Made by a program: the position numbers and the translations under genes. Positions 1 to 7,399 of a DNA stretch of 64,000 nucleotides are shown here, one piece after another. This DNA comes from Bog-756 sp963704585 (GTDB lineage: Bacteria > Actinomycetota > Acidimicrobiia > Acidimicrobiales > RAAP-2), in contig OY969919.1 of the NCBI GenBank assembly GCA_963704585.1, forward strand, positions 1,302,001 to 1,366,000, given 5' to 3'. The notes under the pieces were generated by a model. That model searched no databases. It was given only the letters and a program-made list of their open reading frames with translations, and had not been told where the DNA came from. Position 1 is the stretch's first letter. Each line of letters starts with the position of its first letter.

Positions 1-902
1 GAGCGCTCGTCTCTCGCCCCGAACCGCTCGCGCATGAGCTTGGCCCACATCCTCCTGGCCGCCCGGAACTTCGCGACCTCCTCGAAGAGGTTGTTGTGCG
101 CGTTCCAGAAGAAGCTGAGCCGGGGCGCGAACGCATCGACGTCGAGTCCGGCGGCGATCGCCGCCTCGACGTAGGCGATCCCGTTCGCAATGGTGAACGC
201 GATCTCCTGCACCGCGGTCGATCCGGCCTCACGGATGTGGTAGCCGGAGATCGAGATCGTGTTCCAGGCCGGCAGGTGCTCGGCACAGTAGGAGAACGTG
301 TCGGTCACCAGCCGCATCGACTGCCGCGGCGGGTAGATGTACGTGCCGCGCGCCACGTACTCCTTCAGGATGTCGTTCTGGATCGTGCCCCCGAGCCCGT
401 CCGGTGCGACCCCGTTCTCCTCGGCGACGAGCTGGTAGAGGAGGAGCAGGATCGCGGCTGTCGCGTTGATCGTCATCGACGTGGTGACCTTGTCGAGGGG
501 GAGGTCGGCGAGCAGCAGTCGCATGTCGGCGAGCGAGTCGATGGCCACCCCGACCTTTCCGACCTCGCCCTCGGCCCGCGGGTGGTCGGAGTCGAATCCC
601 ATCTGCGTCGGGAGGTCGAAGGCGCACGAGAGGCCGGTCTGACCGGCGTCGAGCAGGAACTTGAACCGCTGGTTGGTCGACTCGGCCGTTCCGAACCCCG
701 CGTACTGGCGCATCGTCCAGAGGCGTCCGCGGTACATGTCCTCGCGGATGCCCCTCGTGTAGGGGTAGTGGCCGGGATCGCCGAGGCGCTCGTCGGCGTC
801 CCATTCCTTGAGGTCGCCGGGGCCGTAGACCCCCCGGACCTCGATGCCCGAGTCGGTCAGCCGCTCGCCCGCCGGACCGGGGGTGGTGCCGTGATTCGCC
901 AT
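1..902 (-). CDS. mutB: Methylmalonyl-CoA mutase large (catalytic) subunit, 3' end beyond window
   Basis: About 300 N-terminal residues of the B12-dependent acyl-CoA mutase TIM barrel, which interconverts methylmalonyl-CoA and succinyl-CoA. Visible blocks are WTMRQYAGFGTAESTNQRFK, the AFDLPTQMGFDSDHP segment, GTIQNDILKEY, SISGYHIREAGST and FAPRLSFFWNAHNN. The Tyr in RQYAGF and the Arg in ARGTYIYPP occupy the positions of Tyr89 and Arg207 of the Propionibacterium enzyme; isobutyryl-CoA mutases have Phe and Gln there, so methylmalonyl-CoA is the likelier substrate. The ATG lies 9 nt past the stop of the E1-like gene, suggesting one transcript. No strong Shine-Dalgarno is visible. Whether a B12-binding domain follows in the same chain cannot be seen. 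Confidence 0.9.
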   Translation of the reverse strand, partial: MANHGTTPGPAGERLTDSGIEVRGVYGPGDLKEWDADERLGDPGHYPYTRGIREDMYRGRLWTMRQYAGFGTAESTNQRFKFLLDAGQTGLSCAFDLPTQMGFDSDHPRAEGEVGKVGVAIDSLADMRLLLADLPLDKVTTSMTINATAAILLLLYQLVAEENGVAPDGLGGTIQNDILKEYVARGTYIYPPRQSMRLVTDTFSYCAEHLPAWNTISISGYHIREAGSTAVQEIAFTIANGIAYVEAAIAAGLDVDAFAPRLSFFWNAHNNLFEEVAKFRAARRMWAKLMRERFGARDER

Positions 903-911
903 ACCGACAGG

Positions 912-2114
912 TTAGGAGGTCGGCGAGGTCGCTCCCGACGGCAGTGGGGCGGCGTGCGGCATGCACAGCTCGTCGTACTCGGCGATGACGATCTCGCCCG
1001 CGTCGGGACCGCACGCGGGGCACGCCGGGTCGCGGTGGACCTTGAAGGTCCGGAAGCTCTGCTCGAGCGCGTCGTACGAGAGCAACCGGCCCTGGAGCGT
1101 GTCGCCGATCCCGAGCAGCAGCTTGATGGCCTCTATGGCCTGGATCGAGCCGACGATGCCGGGGAGCACGCCGAGCACGCCGGCCTCCGCGCAGCTCGGG
1201 GCGAGCTCCGCAGGCGGCGGCTCGGGGATCATGCACCGGTAGCACGGTCCGACGTAGGGATTGAACACGGTTGCCTGACCCTCGAACCGGAAGATCGAGC
1301 CGTGCACGACAGGGATGCGCTTCAGCAGGGACGCGTCGTTCACCAGGTAGCGGGTCGGGAAGTTGTCGGTCCCGTCGACGATCACGTCGTACCCGTCGAT
1401 GATGTCCAGGACGTTGTCGGCTCCGAGCCGGACGTCGTAGGTCACGACGTTGACGTCGGGGTTGATGAGCGTGATCGTCTTCTTCGCGGAGTCGACCTTG
1501 CGCTCGCCGATCCGGTCGGTGTTGTGCAGGATCTGGCGTTGGAGGTTCGAGGCGTCCACGACGTCCATGTCGATGATCCCGATGGTGCCGACGCCGGCGG
1601 CGGCGAGGTAGAGCGCCGCGGGCGATCCCAGCCCCCCGGCGCCCAGGAGCAGGACCTTCGAGTCGAGCAGTTTGAGCTGGCCCGCTTCGCTCACCTCGGG
1701 CAGCAGGAGGTGCCGCTGGTACCGGTTGCGCTGTTCAGCGGAGAGTGCCAGCGGCGTGGACCAGGCCCGACCTTCGTCCTTCCATCGGTTGAAACCGCCG
1801 ATCACCGAGGTCACGTCGGCATAGCCCAGCTCTTGCATCGTGCGCGCGGCGAATGCCGAGCGGACGCCCGCAGCGCAGTAGACGAGGACGTGTGCCGACT
1901 TGTCGGGGATCCGGCCCTCCACCGAGGTCTCGAGGGTGCCCCGCGGGATGTGGATCGCCCCGGCGAGCGCGCCCTGCTCGTACTCGTCGGGCTCGCGCAC
2001 GTCGAGCACGACGGCACCGTCGGCGATCTCCTGCTCGGCCTCGGCGGGATCCACCTCCCGAATGGTCGACTTGGCCTCAGCCAGCATCTCCCTGAACGTT
2101 GCCACGGCGATCAC
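912..2114 (-). CDS. moeB: Sulfur-carrier adenylyltransferase (MoeB/ThiF type) with N-terminal rhodanese domain
   Basis: 400 aa, GTG start with GGAGG 3 nt upstream. Residues about 15-115 form a rhodanese domain with active-site Cys80 in VYCAAGVRS. Residues about 125-375 form an E1-like adenylyltransferase with the nucleotide loop GAGGLGSPAALYLA (158-171), the motif DASNLQRQILH, and two zinc-ligand pairs C291-x2-C294 and C365-x2-C368. The family adenylates the C-terminal Gly of MoaD/ThiS-like carriers, and the rhodanese Cys then passes on sulfur. In common MoeZ/Uba4 proteins the rhodanese domain is C-terminal; here the order is reversed. The role could be molybdopterin, thiamine or another sulfur pathway; no carrier gene is in the window. 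Confidence 0.9.
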   Translation of the reverse strand: MIAVATFREMLAEAKSTIREVDPAEAEQEIADGAVVLDVREPDEYEQGALAGAIHIPRGTLETSVEGRIPDKSAHVLVYCAAGVRSAFAARTMQELGYADVTSVIGGFNRWKDEGRAWSTPLALSAEQRNRYQRHLLLPEVSEAGQLKLLDSKVLLLGAGGLGSPAALYLAAAGVGTIGIIDMDVVDASNLQRQILHNTDRIGERKVDSAKKTITLINPDVNVVTYDVRLGADNVLDIIDGYDVIVDGTDNFPTRYLVNDASLLKRIPVVHGSIFRFEGQATVFNPYVGPCYRCMIPEPPPAELAPSCAEAGVLGVLPGIVGSIQAIEAIKLLLGIGDTLQGRLLSYDALEQSFRTFKVHRDPACPACGPDAGEIVIAEYDELCMPHAAPLPSGATSPTS

Positions 2115-2295
2115 GTTCCTCCGTGGGCGGCGCCGCCCGCTCCCGGGACCCGGCGCGCCCTGCTCGATGGTCTGCTCGATGGTCTGCTCGAGTTTAAAAC
2201 ACTACCAGCGAGGTCAACATTCCCGGCAGGCGACCGGCGGCCGTTCGCGGACGGCGCCCGTCGGCGTGCCGTAGCGTCGGTGCCGTGGTGCGGTC

Positions 2296-3030
2296 GTGGA
2301 GCTGAGCGACGCCGTCCGACGTCGGCGCATGGTCCGCAATTTCTCGGACCGCCCGCTCCCGGAGGGGTCGGTCGACCGGCTCCTCGATGCCGCGCTCCGG
2401 GCCCCGTCGGCCGGCAACACGCAGGGCCGCGAGTTCGTCGTCCTCGAAGGACCTGCCGAGACGGCGCGGTACTGGGAGGCGACGACCGACGAGGCGTGGC
2501 GGACCCGGTCCCGCCGATTCGAGGGCCTGCGCCGGGCGCCCGTGGTCGTCCTGCCCTTCGCCGATCCCGACGCGTACGACGCCCGGTACGGCGAGCCGGA
2601 CAAGGCCGGAACTGACCTGCTCGGCGGGACGGACGGGGCCGGGACTGACCGGCTCGGCCGGACGGACTGGGCCGGGACTGATCGGCTCGGCGGGACGGAC
2701 GGGGCCGGGACTGACCGGCGCCCGGGCGCGGACGACGTGCCGTCCGTCGCATGGCCCGTTCCCTACTGGTTCGTCGACACCGGGTATGCGGTCATGTCGA
2801 TGCTGCTCGTCGCCACCGACCTCGGGATCGGGGCCGCATTCCTCGGCAACTTCCGCGGGGAGGAGCCACTGCGTGTGGCACTCGGCGTCCCCGACTGCCT
2901 GCGGTGGTTCGGCGCGGTCCTCTTCGGGGAACCGGCGGAGCCGGACCCGGCGTCCTCGTCCCTCGGACGACCGAAGCGGACGCGCACGGACAGCGTGCAC
3001 CGGGGAGCATGGTCGTTGCCCCGGACCTGA
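2296..3030 (+). CDS. Nitroreductase-family flavoprotein with an inserted 11-residue tandem repeat
   Basis: 244 aa, GTG start. N-terminal VRRRRMVRNFSDRPLP and LRAPSAGNTQGREFVVL are the FMN-binding Arg and Ser/Asn segments of nitroreductases. The C-terminal GYAVMSMLLVATDLGIGAAFLGNF is the second conserved block. Between them, residues about 104-142 hold 3.5 copies of AGTDxLGxTDG encoded by a 33-bp minisatellite, so the chain is about 40 residues longer than usual. The repeat lies in a loop between fold elements and need not abolish activity. Substrate unknown. It is transcribed away from the E1-like gene; a TAGCGT -10-like hexamer (2272-2277) lies upstream. Confidence 0.85.
   Translation: MELSDAVRRRRMVRNFSDRPLPEGSVDRLLDAALRAPSAGNTQGREFVVLEGPAETARYWEATTDEAWRTRSRRFEGLRRAPVVVLPFADPDAYDARYGEPDKAGTDLLGGTDGAGTDRLGRTDWAGTDRLGGTDGAGTDRRPGADDVPSVAWPVPYWFVDTGYAVMSMLLVATDLGIGAAFLGNFRGEEPLRVALGVPDCLRWFGAVLFGEPAEPDPASSSLGRPKRTRTDSVHRGAWSLPRT
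2605..2719 (+). repeat. 33-bp tandem repeat, about 3.5 copies, inside the nitroreductase gene
   Basis: Units start at 2605, 2638, 2671 and 2704 (last one partial) and differ at only a few bases. The 33-bp period keeps the reading frame and encodes an 11-residue repeat. Confidence 0.9.
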
Positions 3031-3148
3031 CGCGGGCCTACCATCGCCCCGTCGAGCGGCCGTCACCTTCGACGGAGCCACCGCTCGGGGGATGTGTCGC
3101 CGCCATTCGGGGACGGCGACCGAGCAGCACCGAGGAGCGAGGTGTGCG

Positions 3149-3766
3149 GTGACGGACCTGGCAATCGACCTCGGATCGGCCCCACCTCCTGAAGGCGCCG
3201 GTCCACCGGCCGTCCCGGAGTTCTCGATCGTGCCCGTCCGCGGCCTCCCGATCGTCGCCGTAGTGCTCATCGGGCTCGTGGCGGCCATCGCGTCGAACTC
3301 CCTCTGGGCGCTGACCTTCTTCCACGTCGCCGGCGGGGGTCTGTGGACCGGGATCGACCTCTTCGTCGGCCTCGTCATCGGCCCGATCCTCGGTCGTCTG
3401 TCCATTCCGGCGCGGGTCGAGTTCTCCACGCGCTTCATGCCGAAGATGCTGCTCATCATGCCCACGCTGGTCTCCATGACCCTGGGCTCGGGCTTCCAGC
3501 TCGCCCGGCATCTGGGCAATCTCGACGCCGCCTATCCCCACCACGGGTGGCTGGTGGCCTCCTACGTCATCGTCGGGGTGATGGCGGTCATCGCGCTCGG
3601 CCTGCTCGAACCGGCGAACCTCGCGGTCCTCTTCGAGCTCAAGAAACCACGCCCGAACGGCGAGAGAATCGGGCGGTTGATGCGGATCTTCGTCTACACC
3701 GCCGGCATTACCGGCATCATGCAGATCGCGACCATCGTGATCATGACCTTCCTGGCGAGCCGGTGA
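3149..3766 (+). CDS. Predicted five-helix membrane protein, DUF2269/CopD-like
   Basis: 205 aa from a GTG preceded by GAGGAGCGAGG. After a 30-residue polar tail there are five hydrophobic segments: about 34-50, 57-85, 93-113 (MLLIMPTLVSMTLGSGFQLA), 127-147 and 178-200. The His in FFHVAGGGLWTGIDLF and the Arg/Phe before the third helix resemble DUF2269/CopD-type integral membrane proteins, but the match is impressionistic. The stop overlaps the next start (GTGA), so the two membrane proteins are probably made together and may form a complex. Function unknown. Confidence 0.75.
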   Translation: MTDLAIDLGSAPPPEGAGPPAVPEFSIVPVRGLPIVAVVLIGLVAAIASNSLWALTFFHVAGGGLWTGIDLFVGLVIGPILGRLSIPARVEFSTRFMPKMLLIMPTLVSMTLGSGFQLARHLGNLDAAYPHHGWLVASYVIVGVMAVIALGLLEPANLAVLFELKKPRPNGERIGRLMRIFVYTAGITGIMQIATIVIMTFLASR

Positions 3767-4239
3767 CCCAGACGGTGGACAGCGCGCCTGACGGAGGCGC
3801 GGGGCTCGGCCCCGACGAGATCGATCTCCGACAGGCGGACCTCCCGCCCGTGGCGGGGCTCGCAATGGCCGTCCTCGTCCTCATCGTCGCCGGCGGCATC
3901 TACATGGCGGCCCACGTCAACCACCCGGCGACTCTCATCCCCGCGGTCGTCCTCGCCGCGCTCGCCTCCGGCGTCCTCGTGGTCGACGTGGTCCTCCTCG
4001 CTCGGATCACGCCGTTCGCGTGGGACAAGTTCTTCCAGGTGAGCGGGTGGGCGCTCCTCGCCTACCTCGTGATCGCCGGGCTGCTCGAGTACGTGTTCGT
4101 CTACGACCACACGCCGGCGCGACAGCTCGCGCTCTTCACCTGGATGCTGGTGCTCTTCGCACTCGACATCCCGCTGATCCTCGGCTATTCGGTCGCCCGC
4201 TATCAGCCGGCGCCGGGCGACGCCGACGCGATCGCCTGA
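3763..4239 (+). CDS. Predicted four-helix membrane protein, partner of the preceding gene
   Basis: 158 aa from a GTG that overlaps the upstream stop by 4 bp, which indicates translational coupling. Four hydrophobic stretches are visible (LAMAVLVLIVAGGIYMAAHV; LIPAVVLAALASGVLVVDVV; WALLAYLVIAGLLEYVFV; LALFTWMLVLFALDIPLILG), with short loops and a charged N-terminus. No catalytic motif is recognised. The pairing suggests a two-subunit membrane unit of unknown role. Confidence 0.7.
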   Translation: MTQTVDSAPDGGAGLGPDEIDLRQADLPPVAGLAMAVLVLIVAGGIYMAAHVNHPATLIPAVVLAALASGVLVVDVVLLARITPFAWDKFFQVSGWALLAYLVIAGLLEYVFVYDHTPARQLALFTWMLVLFALDIPLILGYSVARYQPAPGDADAIA

Positions 4240-4249
4240 CCTTCCCCCC

Positions 4250-4285
4250 GGGCTGAACTCCGACCGGGCTGAACTCCGACCGGGC
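4250..4285 (+). repeat. Direct repeat of GGGCTGAACTCCGACC, two copies
   Basis: Two adjacent 16-bp copies in the 217-bp gap between the membrane-protein pair and the next gene, followed by related GGGCCGA/GGGCCGAGC words. No promoter or gene is visible in the rest of this gap. Confidence 0.6.
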
Positions 4286-4455
4286 CGATCTCGGGCCGGG
4301 CCGAGCTCCCGGCGGGCCGAGCACGGCGAGGTCCCCGGCCAGGTCGCGTGCAAACGGCCGTCGCGACGCTCGAGCGGTCACCCACCATCGGGCGACCGCA
4401 CGGTCCGGACCGGGAGCCGCACGCGGTCGGCCGCCGAGCACGCCCGGAGGAAGCC

Positions 4456-5110
4456 ATGCCCCCGACCACCGTCCTGCCGATCGACGAGGCCCCGCGCCGC
4501 GGGACGACCCTGCCGCGCCACGCAGCGGACGGGGACTCCCTCCACATCGTGCGCTGGCTGGATCCGATCGCAGATCCACACGGCGTGCACCCGTGCTCCC
4601 GCTACGTCGAGCTCTACTGGCTGGGCATCATCGGCCCTTCCACCTGCTGGCTGCTCCGTCGCCTCTCCTATGGACTCGAGGTGAGCCGCGACGGCTTCGA
4701 CCTCGATCTCACCGAGACGGCGCGATCGCTCGGTCTCGGCGAACGGCTCGGGCGGAACTCGCCCTTTCGCCGGGCGCTGCAGCGGCTGTGCACCTTCGAG
4801 CTCGCCCGACCGCACGGGCCGGCGGGTCTCGCCGTCCGGACGAGCATCCCGCCGCTGCCGCTCCGGCATGTGAGCCGCCTGCCCGAGTCGCTCCAGCGCA
4901 GCCACCGGCGGTGGCTCAACGAGCAGCGCCTCTCCGGGCCCGAGCAGACACGACGGCACGGCGTACCGGCTCGCGGCCGGACTCGCCTCGGCAGGCCGCG
5001 ACCGGGCCGACATCGAACGCCAACTCGGCACCTGGCAGTTCCACCCCACGCTCGCGTTCCAAGCGGCCGAGGCGGCGGTGCGTGCCAGGCGCGAGCGCGA
5101 GCAGCGGTGA
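4456..5110 (+). pseudogene. Conserved actinobacterial protein of unknown function, frameshifted
   Basis: Starts at an ATG with GGAGGAAGCC just upstream. The first frame reads through RYVELYWLGIIGPSTCWLLR, DGFDLDLTETARSLGLG, RNSPFRRALQRLCTFELARP and LRHVSRLPESLQ. It turns into Arg/Pro-rich nonsense after about 4935, while the +1 frame continues sensibly (RHDGTAYRLAAGLASAGRD, then IERQLGTWQFHPTLAFQAAE) to a TGA at 5110. Removing one G from the GGG at 4936-4938 restores a 217-aa chain ending like other members I recall from actinomycetes. No function is known. The shift is more likely a sequence indel than decay, because both halves look constrained. Confidence 0.75.
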
Positions 5111-5125
5111 GCAGCCGGGCCCTCG

Positions 5126-6193
5126 TCAGGTGAGCGGGTGCGCGACGAAGAACGACCACATGGTCGTATTCGCGCCGATCGCGTCCGACTGCGGTCCGAG
5201 GACCCGGGTGACCGCGGCCGGGAGGATCGGACCGCCCGGCCATTCGTGCCCCTCGCCGGCGATCGTGTAGAGCTCGACGCTCGCACCGCCGCTGCAACCG
5301 GTGTAGGTGCTCAAGGTGACGGTCGCGACCGGCCTGGACGTCGTGGCGGGCTGGGCACACCGGTTCTGCGTGGCCCACCCAGTGGCGGCCTCCGGGACCG
5401 AGTACGTCCAGTAGGCCTCGCCGTTGCCGCCGTAGGGATCGACCGGATCGGCGGTTCCGTGGAAGGCGATGACCGGCACGGCCCGCGTCGGATCGCACGG
5501 TGTGGGATGGCGCAACCCGCTCACGGCAGCGACCGCGGCGAAGGTCTGCGACGCGTCGCACGCGAGCTGGCTCGCAGTCCGCGCACCGCCGGAGAACCCG
5601 GTCGCATAGACCCGGGCGGGATCGACGCAGTACCGCTGCTCGAGACGATCGACGAGGTGCTGCAGGAAGGTGACGTCGTCCGCGGCGCCGGCCGGAACCG
5701 ACTGCCCACCGAGCAGCGGCTCGCCCGGCACGTTCCAGTCGAACCCGGCGCCCGAGGGGATGAGCGCCTGCGGGTAGGCGACGATGAAGCCATTGGCGTC
5801 GGCGGTTGCATCCATCCCGCTCAGCGCCTCCTGCTGGCTCGCCGTGCTTCCACTCCCGTGGAGGTTGAGGACGAGCGGGGTCTTCGACGTGGCCACGTAC
5901 CCGCTCGGCACGTGCACGATGACCGTCCGGGCGCGTCCGTTGATCGCGAAGGTGAAGGTTCCCGATGCCCTGGCGGTGATGCCACAGCCCGCCGAGGTGC
6001 TCGCGGCCGGACTCCCGTTCGACGAGGACGATGCACCCGGGGCCCCGGTCGTGCTGGGCGTGCCCGACGAACTCCCACAGGCAGCGAGGACGAATGCCGC
6101 AGCGAGCACGACGGCCGACGCGGACCGGCAGCCGTGGTCCCGCCGGGCACGCTCCGGAGCCTCGACCGGTGTGCCGCGCCTCCCTGACGTCAT
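5126..6193 (-). CDS. Secreted lipoprotein esterase, PHB-depolymerase/feruloyl-esterase (LpqC-like) family
   Basis: 355 aa from the ATG at 6193, preceded by GGGGAAGCGGGTCG. The N-terminus is a lipoprotein signal with lipobox VLAAC (Cys39), then a Ser/Gly/Thr-rich linker. The alpha/beta-hydrolase core follows: LVLNLHGSGS oxyanion region, nucleophile in GFSGGA (about Ser201), acid in FHGTADPVDPYGG, and base in EGHEWPGG. Family members cleave short-chain polyester or aromatic ester bonds outside the cell. It converges on the unknown gene at 4456 and diverges from the epimerase gene. The in-frame upstream ATG at 6310 would add 39 Arg-rich residues before the signal and is disfavoured. Confidence 0.85.
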   Translation of the reverse strand: MTSGRRGTPVEAPERARRDHGCRSASAVVLAAAFVLAACGSSSGTPSTTGAPGASSSSNGSPAASTSAGCGITARASGTFTFAINGRARTVIVHVPSGYVATSKTPLVLNLHGSGSTASQQEALSGMDATADANGFIVAYPQALIPSGAGFDWNVPGEPLLGGQSVPAGAADDVTFLQHLVDRLEQRYCVDPARVYATGFSGGARTASQLACDASQTFAAVAAVSGLRHPTPCDPTRAVPVIAFHGTADPVDPYGGNGEAYWTYSVPEAATGWATQNRCAQPATTSRPVATVTLSTYTGCSGGASVELYTIAGEGHEWPGGPILPAAVTRVLGPQSDAIGANTTMWSFFVAHPLT

Positions 6194-6331
6194 CGACCCG
6201 CTTCCCCGCATCGATCCAGACCAGATGACCGTACCTGCACCGGGCCGGCGGCAGACGCGCCGGAGCCGGTTCCGAGAGATGGGCTCTCCAGCGCTTACCG
6301 AGTCGGTCAATTGAGAGGTCCCGGCGCAATT

Positions 6332-6348
6332 AGGGCCGAAAGTCCCTA
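6332..6348. promoter_or_regulatory. DosR-box-like imperfect palindrome
   Basis: AGGGCCGAAAGTCCCTA lies between the divergent esterase (minus) and epimerase (plus) genes. Its reverse complement, GGGACTTTCGGCCC, resembles the mycobacterial DosR/DevR consensus (GGGACT-n-AGTCCC). No DosR gene is in the window, so this is only a motif resemblance. Confidence 0.3.
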
Positions 6349-6409
6349 TCGGGTGCCGACCGATCCGCCGATCGAACCAGAGGTAGGGGCGGATGGGAGG
6401 TCATTGGCC

Positions 6410-7399
6410 ATGCACGTACTCGTGACCGGCGGGGCGGGGTTCATCGGGAGCCACCTGAGCGAGGCACTGCTCGGGCGTGGCGAGACGGTGACCGTCCTCG
6501 ACGACCTCTCGACCGGATCCGAGCGCAACCTCACCGCCGTCCGCAACGACGACCGCTTCGAGCTGGTGGTCGGGTCGGTCCTCGACCAGGCACTCGTGAC
6601 GCGCCTGGTCCATGCAGCGGACTCCGTCGTGCATCTCGCGTCGCCGGTCGGCGTCGGCCTCATCGTGGACGACCCCCTCGGTTCGATGCACACCATCATC
6701 CACGGCACCGAGACGGTGCTCGACGCCGCCACCGATGACTGCACCACGGTGCTCGTCGCGTCGACGTCGGAGGTCTACGGGAAGAACCCCGCCCTTCTCG
6801 ACGAGGAGGCTGACCACGTCCTCGGCGCCACCTCGGTGCCGCGGTGGGTGTACGCCACAGCGAAGGCCATCGACGAGTACCTCGCCCTCTGCTACTGGAA
6901 GGTGCACCGGGTCCCCACCGTCGTGCTCCGCTTCTTCAACACGGTCGGCCCGCGGCAGACCGGTGCCTACGGCATGGTGCTCCCGCGCTTCGTGAGCCAG
7001 GCGCTCCTCGGCGAGGACCTCACCGTCTACGGCGACGGCACCCAGCGCCGGTGCTTCTGCCACGTCGCCGACACCGTGCGGGCGGTTCTCGCGCTCCACG
7101 ACGACGTCCGGGCGGTCGGCGGCGTCTACAACGTGGCCTCGGACGAGGAGATCGCGATCGGCGACCTCGCACGACGGGTGATCGAGCGCACGGGTTCGGA
7201 GAGCGGGATCCGCCGCGTCACGTTCGAAGAACGGTACGGCGCACGCTTCGAGGACGTGGATCACCGTCGTCCGGACACCGGGCGCATCCGCGCGCTGACC
7301 GGGTGGTCGCCGCGCTTCCGCTTGGACGACACCATCGATGCCATCGTCACCTCCGTCGGCGCTATCGGACCCCGGGTGGTGCTCCCGGAGGCGGCATGA
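6410..7399 (+). CDS. NAD-dependent nucleotide-sugar epimerase/dehydratase
   Basis: 329 aa. The ATG at 6410 is preceded by GGGAGG, and the nucleotide-binding GGAGFIGSHL loop follows at once, which fixes the start. Catalytic elements of the extended SDR family are present: STSEVYG (Ser/Thr) and YATAK (Tyr and Lys), then RFFNTVGPRQTGAYGMVLP and the C-terminal sugar-binding part with RRPDTGRI and LTGWSPRF. It acts on a UDP- or dTDP-sugar in the cytoplasm; epimerase and UDP-glucuronate-decarboxylase-like functions cannot be told apart here. It opens a translationally coupled block (ATGA overlap) with the HEAT protein and GT2, so it probably supplies the sugar precursor for that polysaccharide. Confidence 0.88.
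   Translation: MHVLVTGGAGFIGSHLSEALLGRGETVTVLDDLSTGSERNLTAVRNDDRFELVVGSVLDQALVTRLVHAADSVVHLASPVGVGLIVDDPLGSMHTIIHGTETVLDAATDDCTTVLVASTSEVYGKNPALLDEEADHVLGATSVPRWVYATAKAIDEYLALCYWKVHRVPTVVLRFFNTVGPRQTGAYGMVLPRFVSQALLGEDLTVYGDGTQRRCFCHVADTVRAVLALHDDVRAVGGVYNVASDEEIAIGDLARRVIERTGSESGIRRVTFEERYGARFEDVDHRRPDTGRIRALTGWSPRFRLDDTIDAIVTSVGAIGPRVVLPEAA

Noticed and set aside
96..2615. Long plus-strand open frame (839 codons) antisense to the mutase and E1-like genes
   Set aside because: Composition is Arg/Val/Asp-rich without any domain, and the opposite strand encodes two clearly conserved proteins; long antisense frames are expected at 70% GC.
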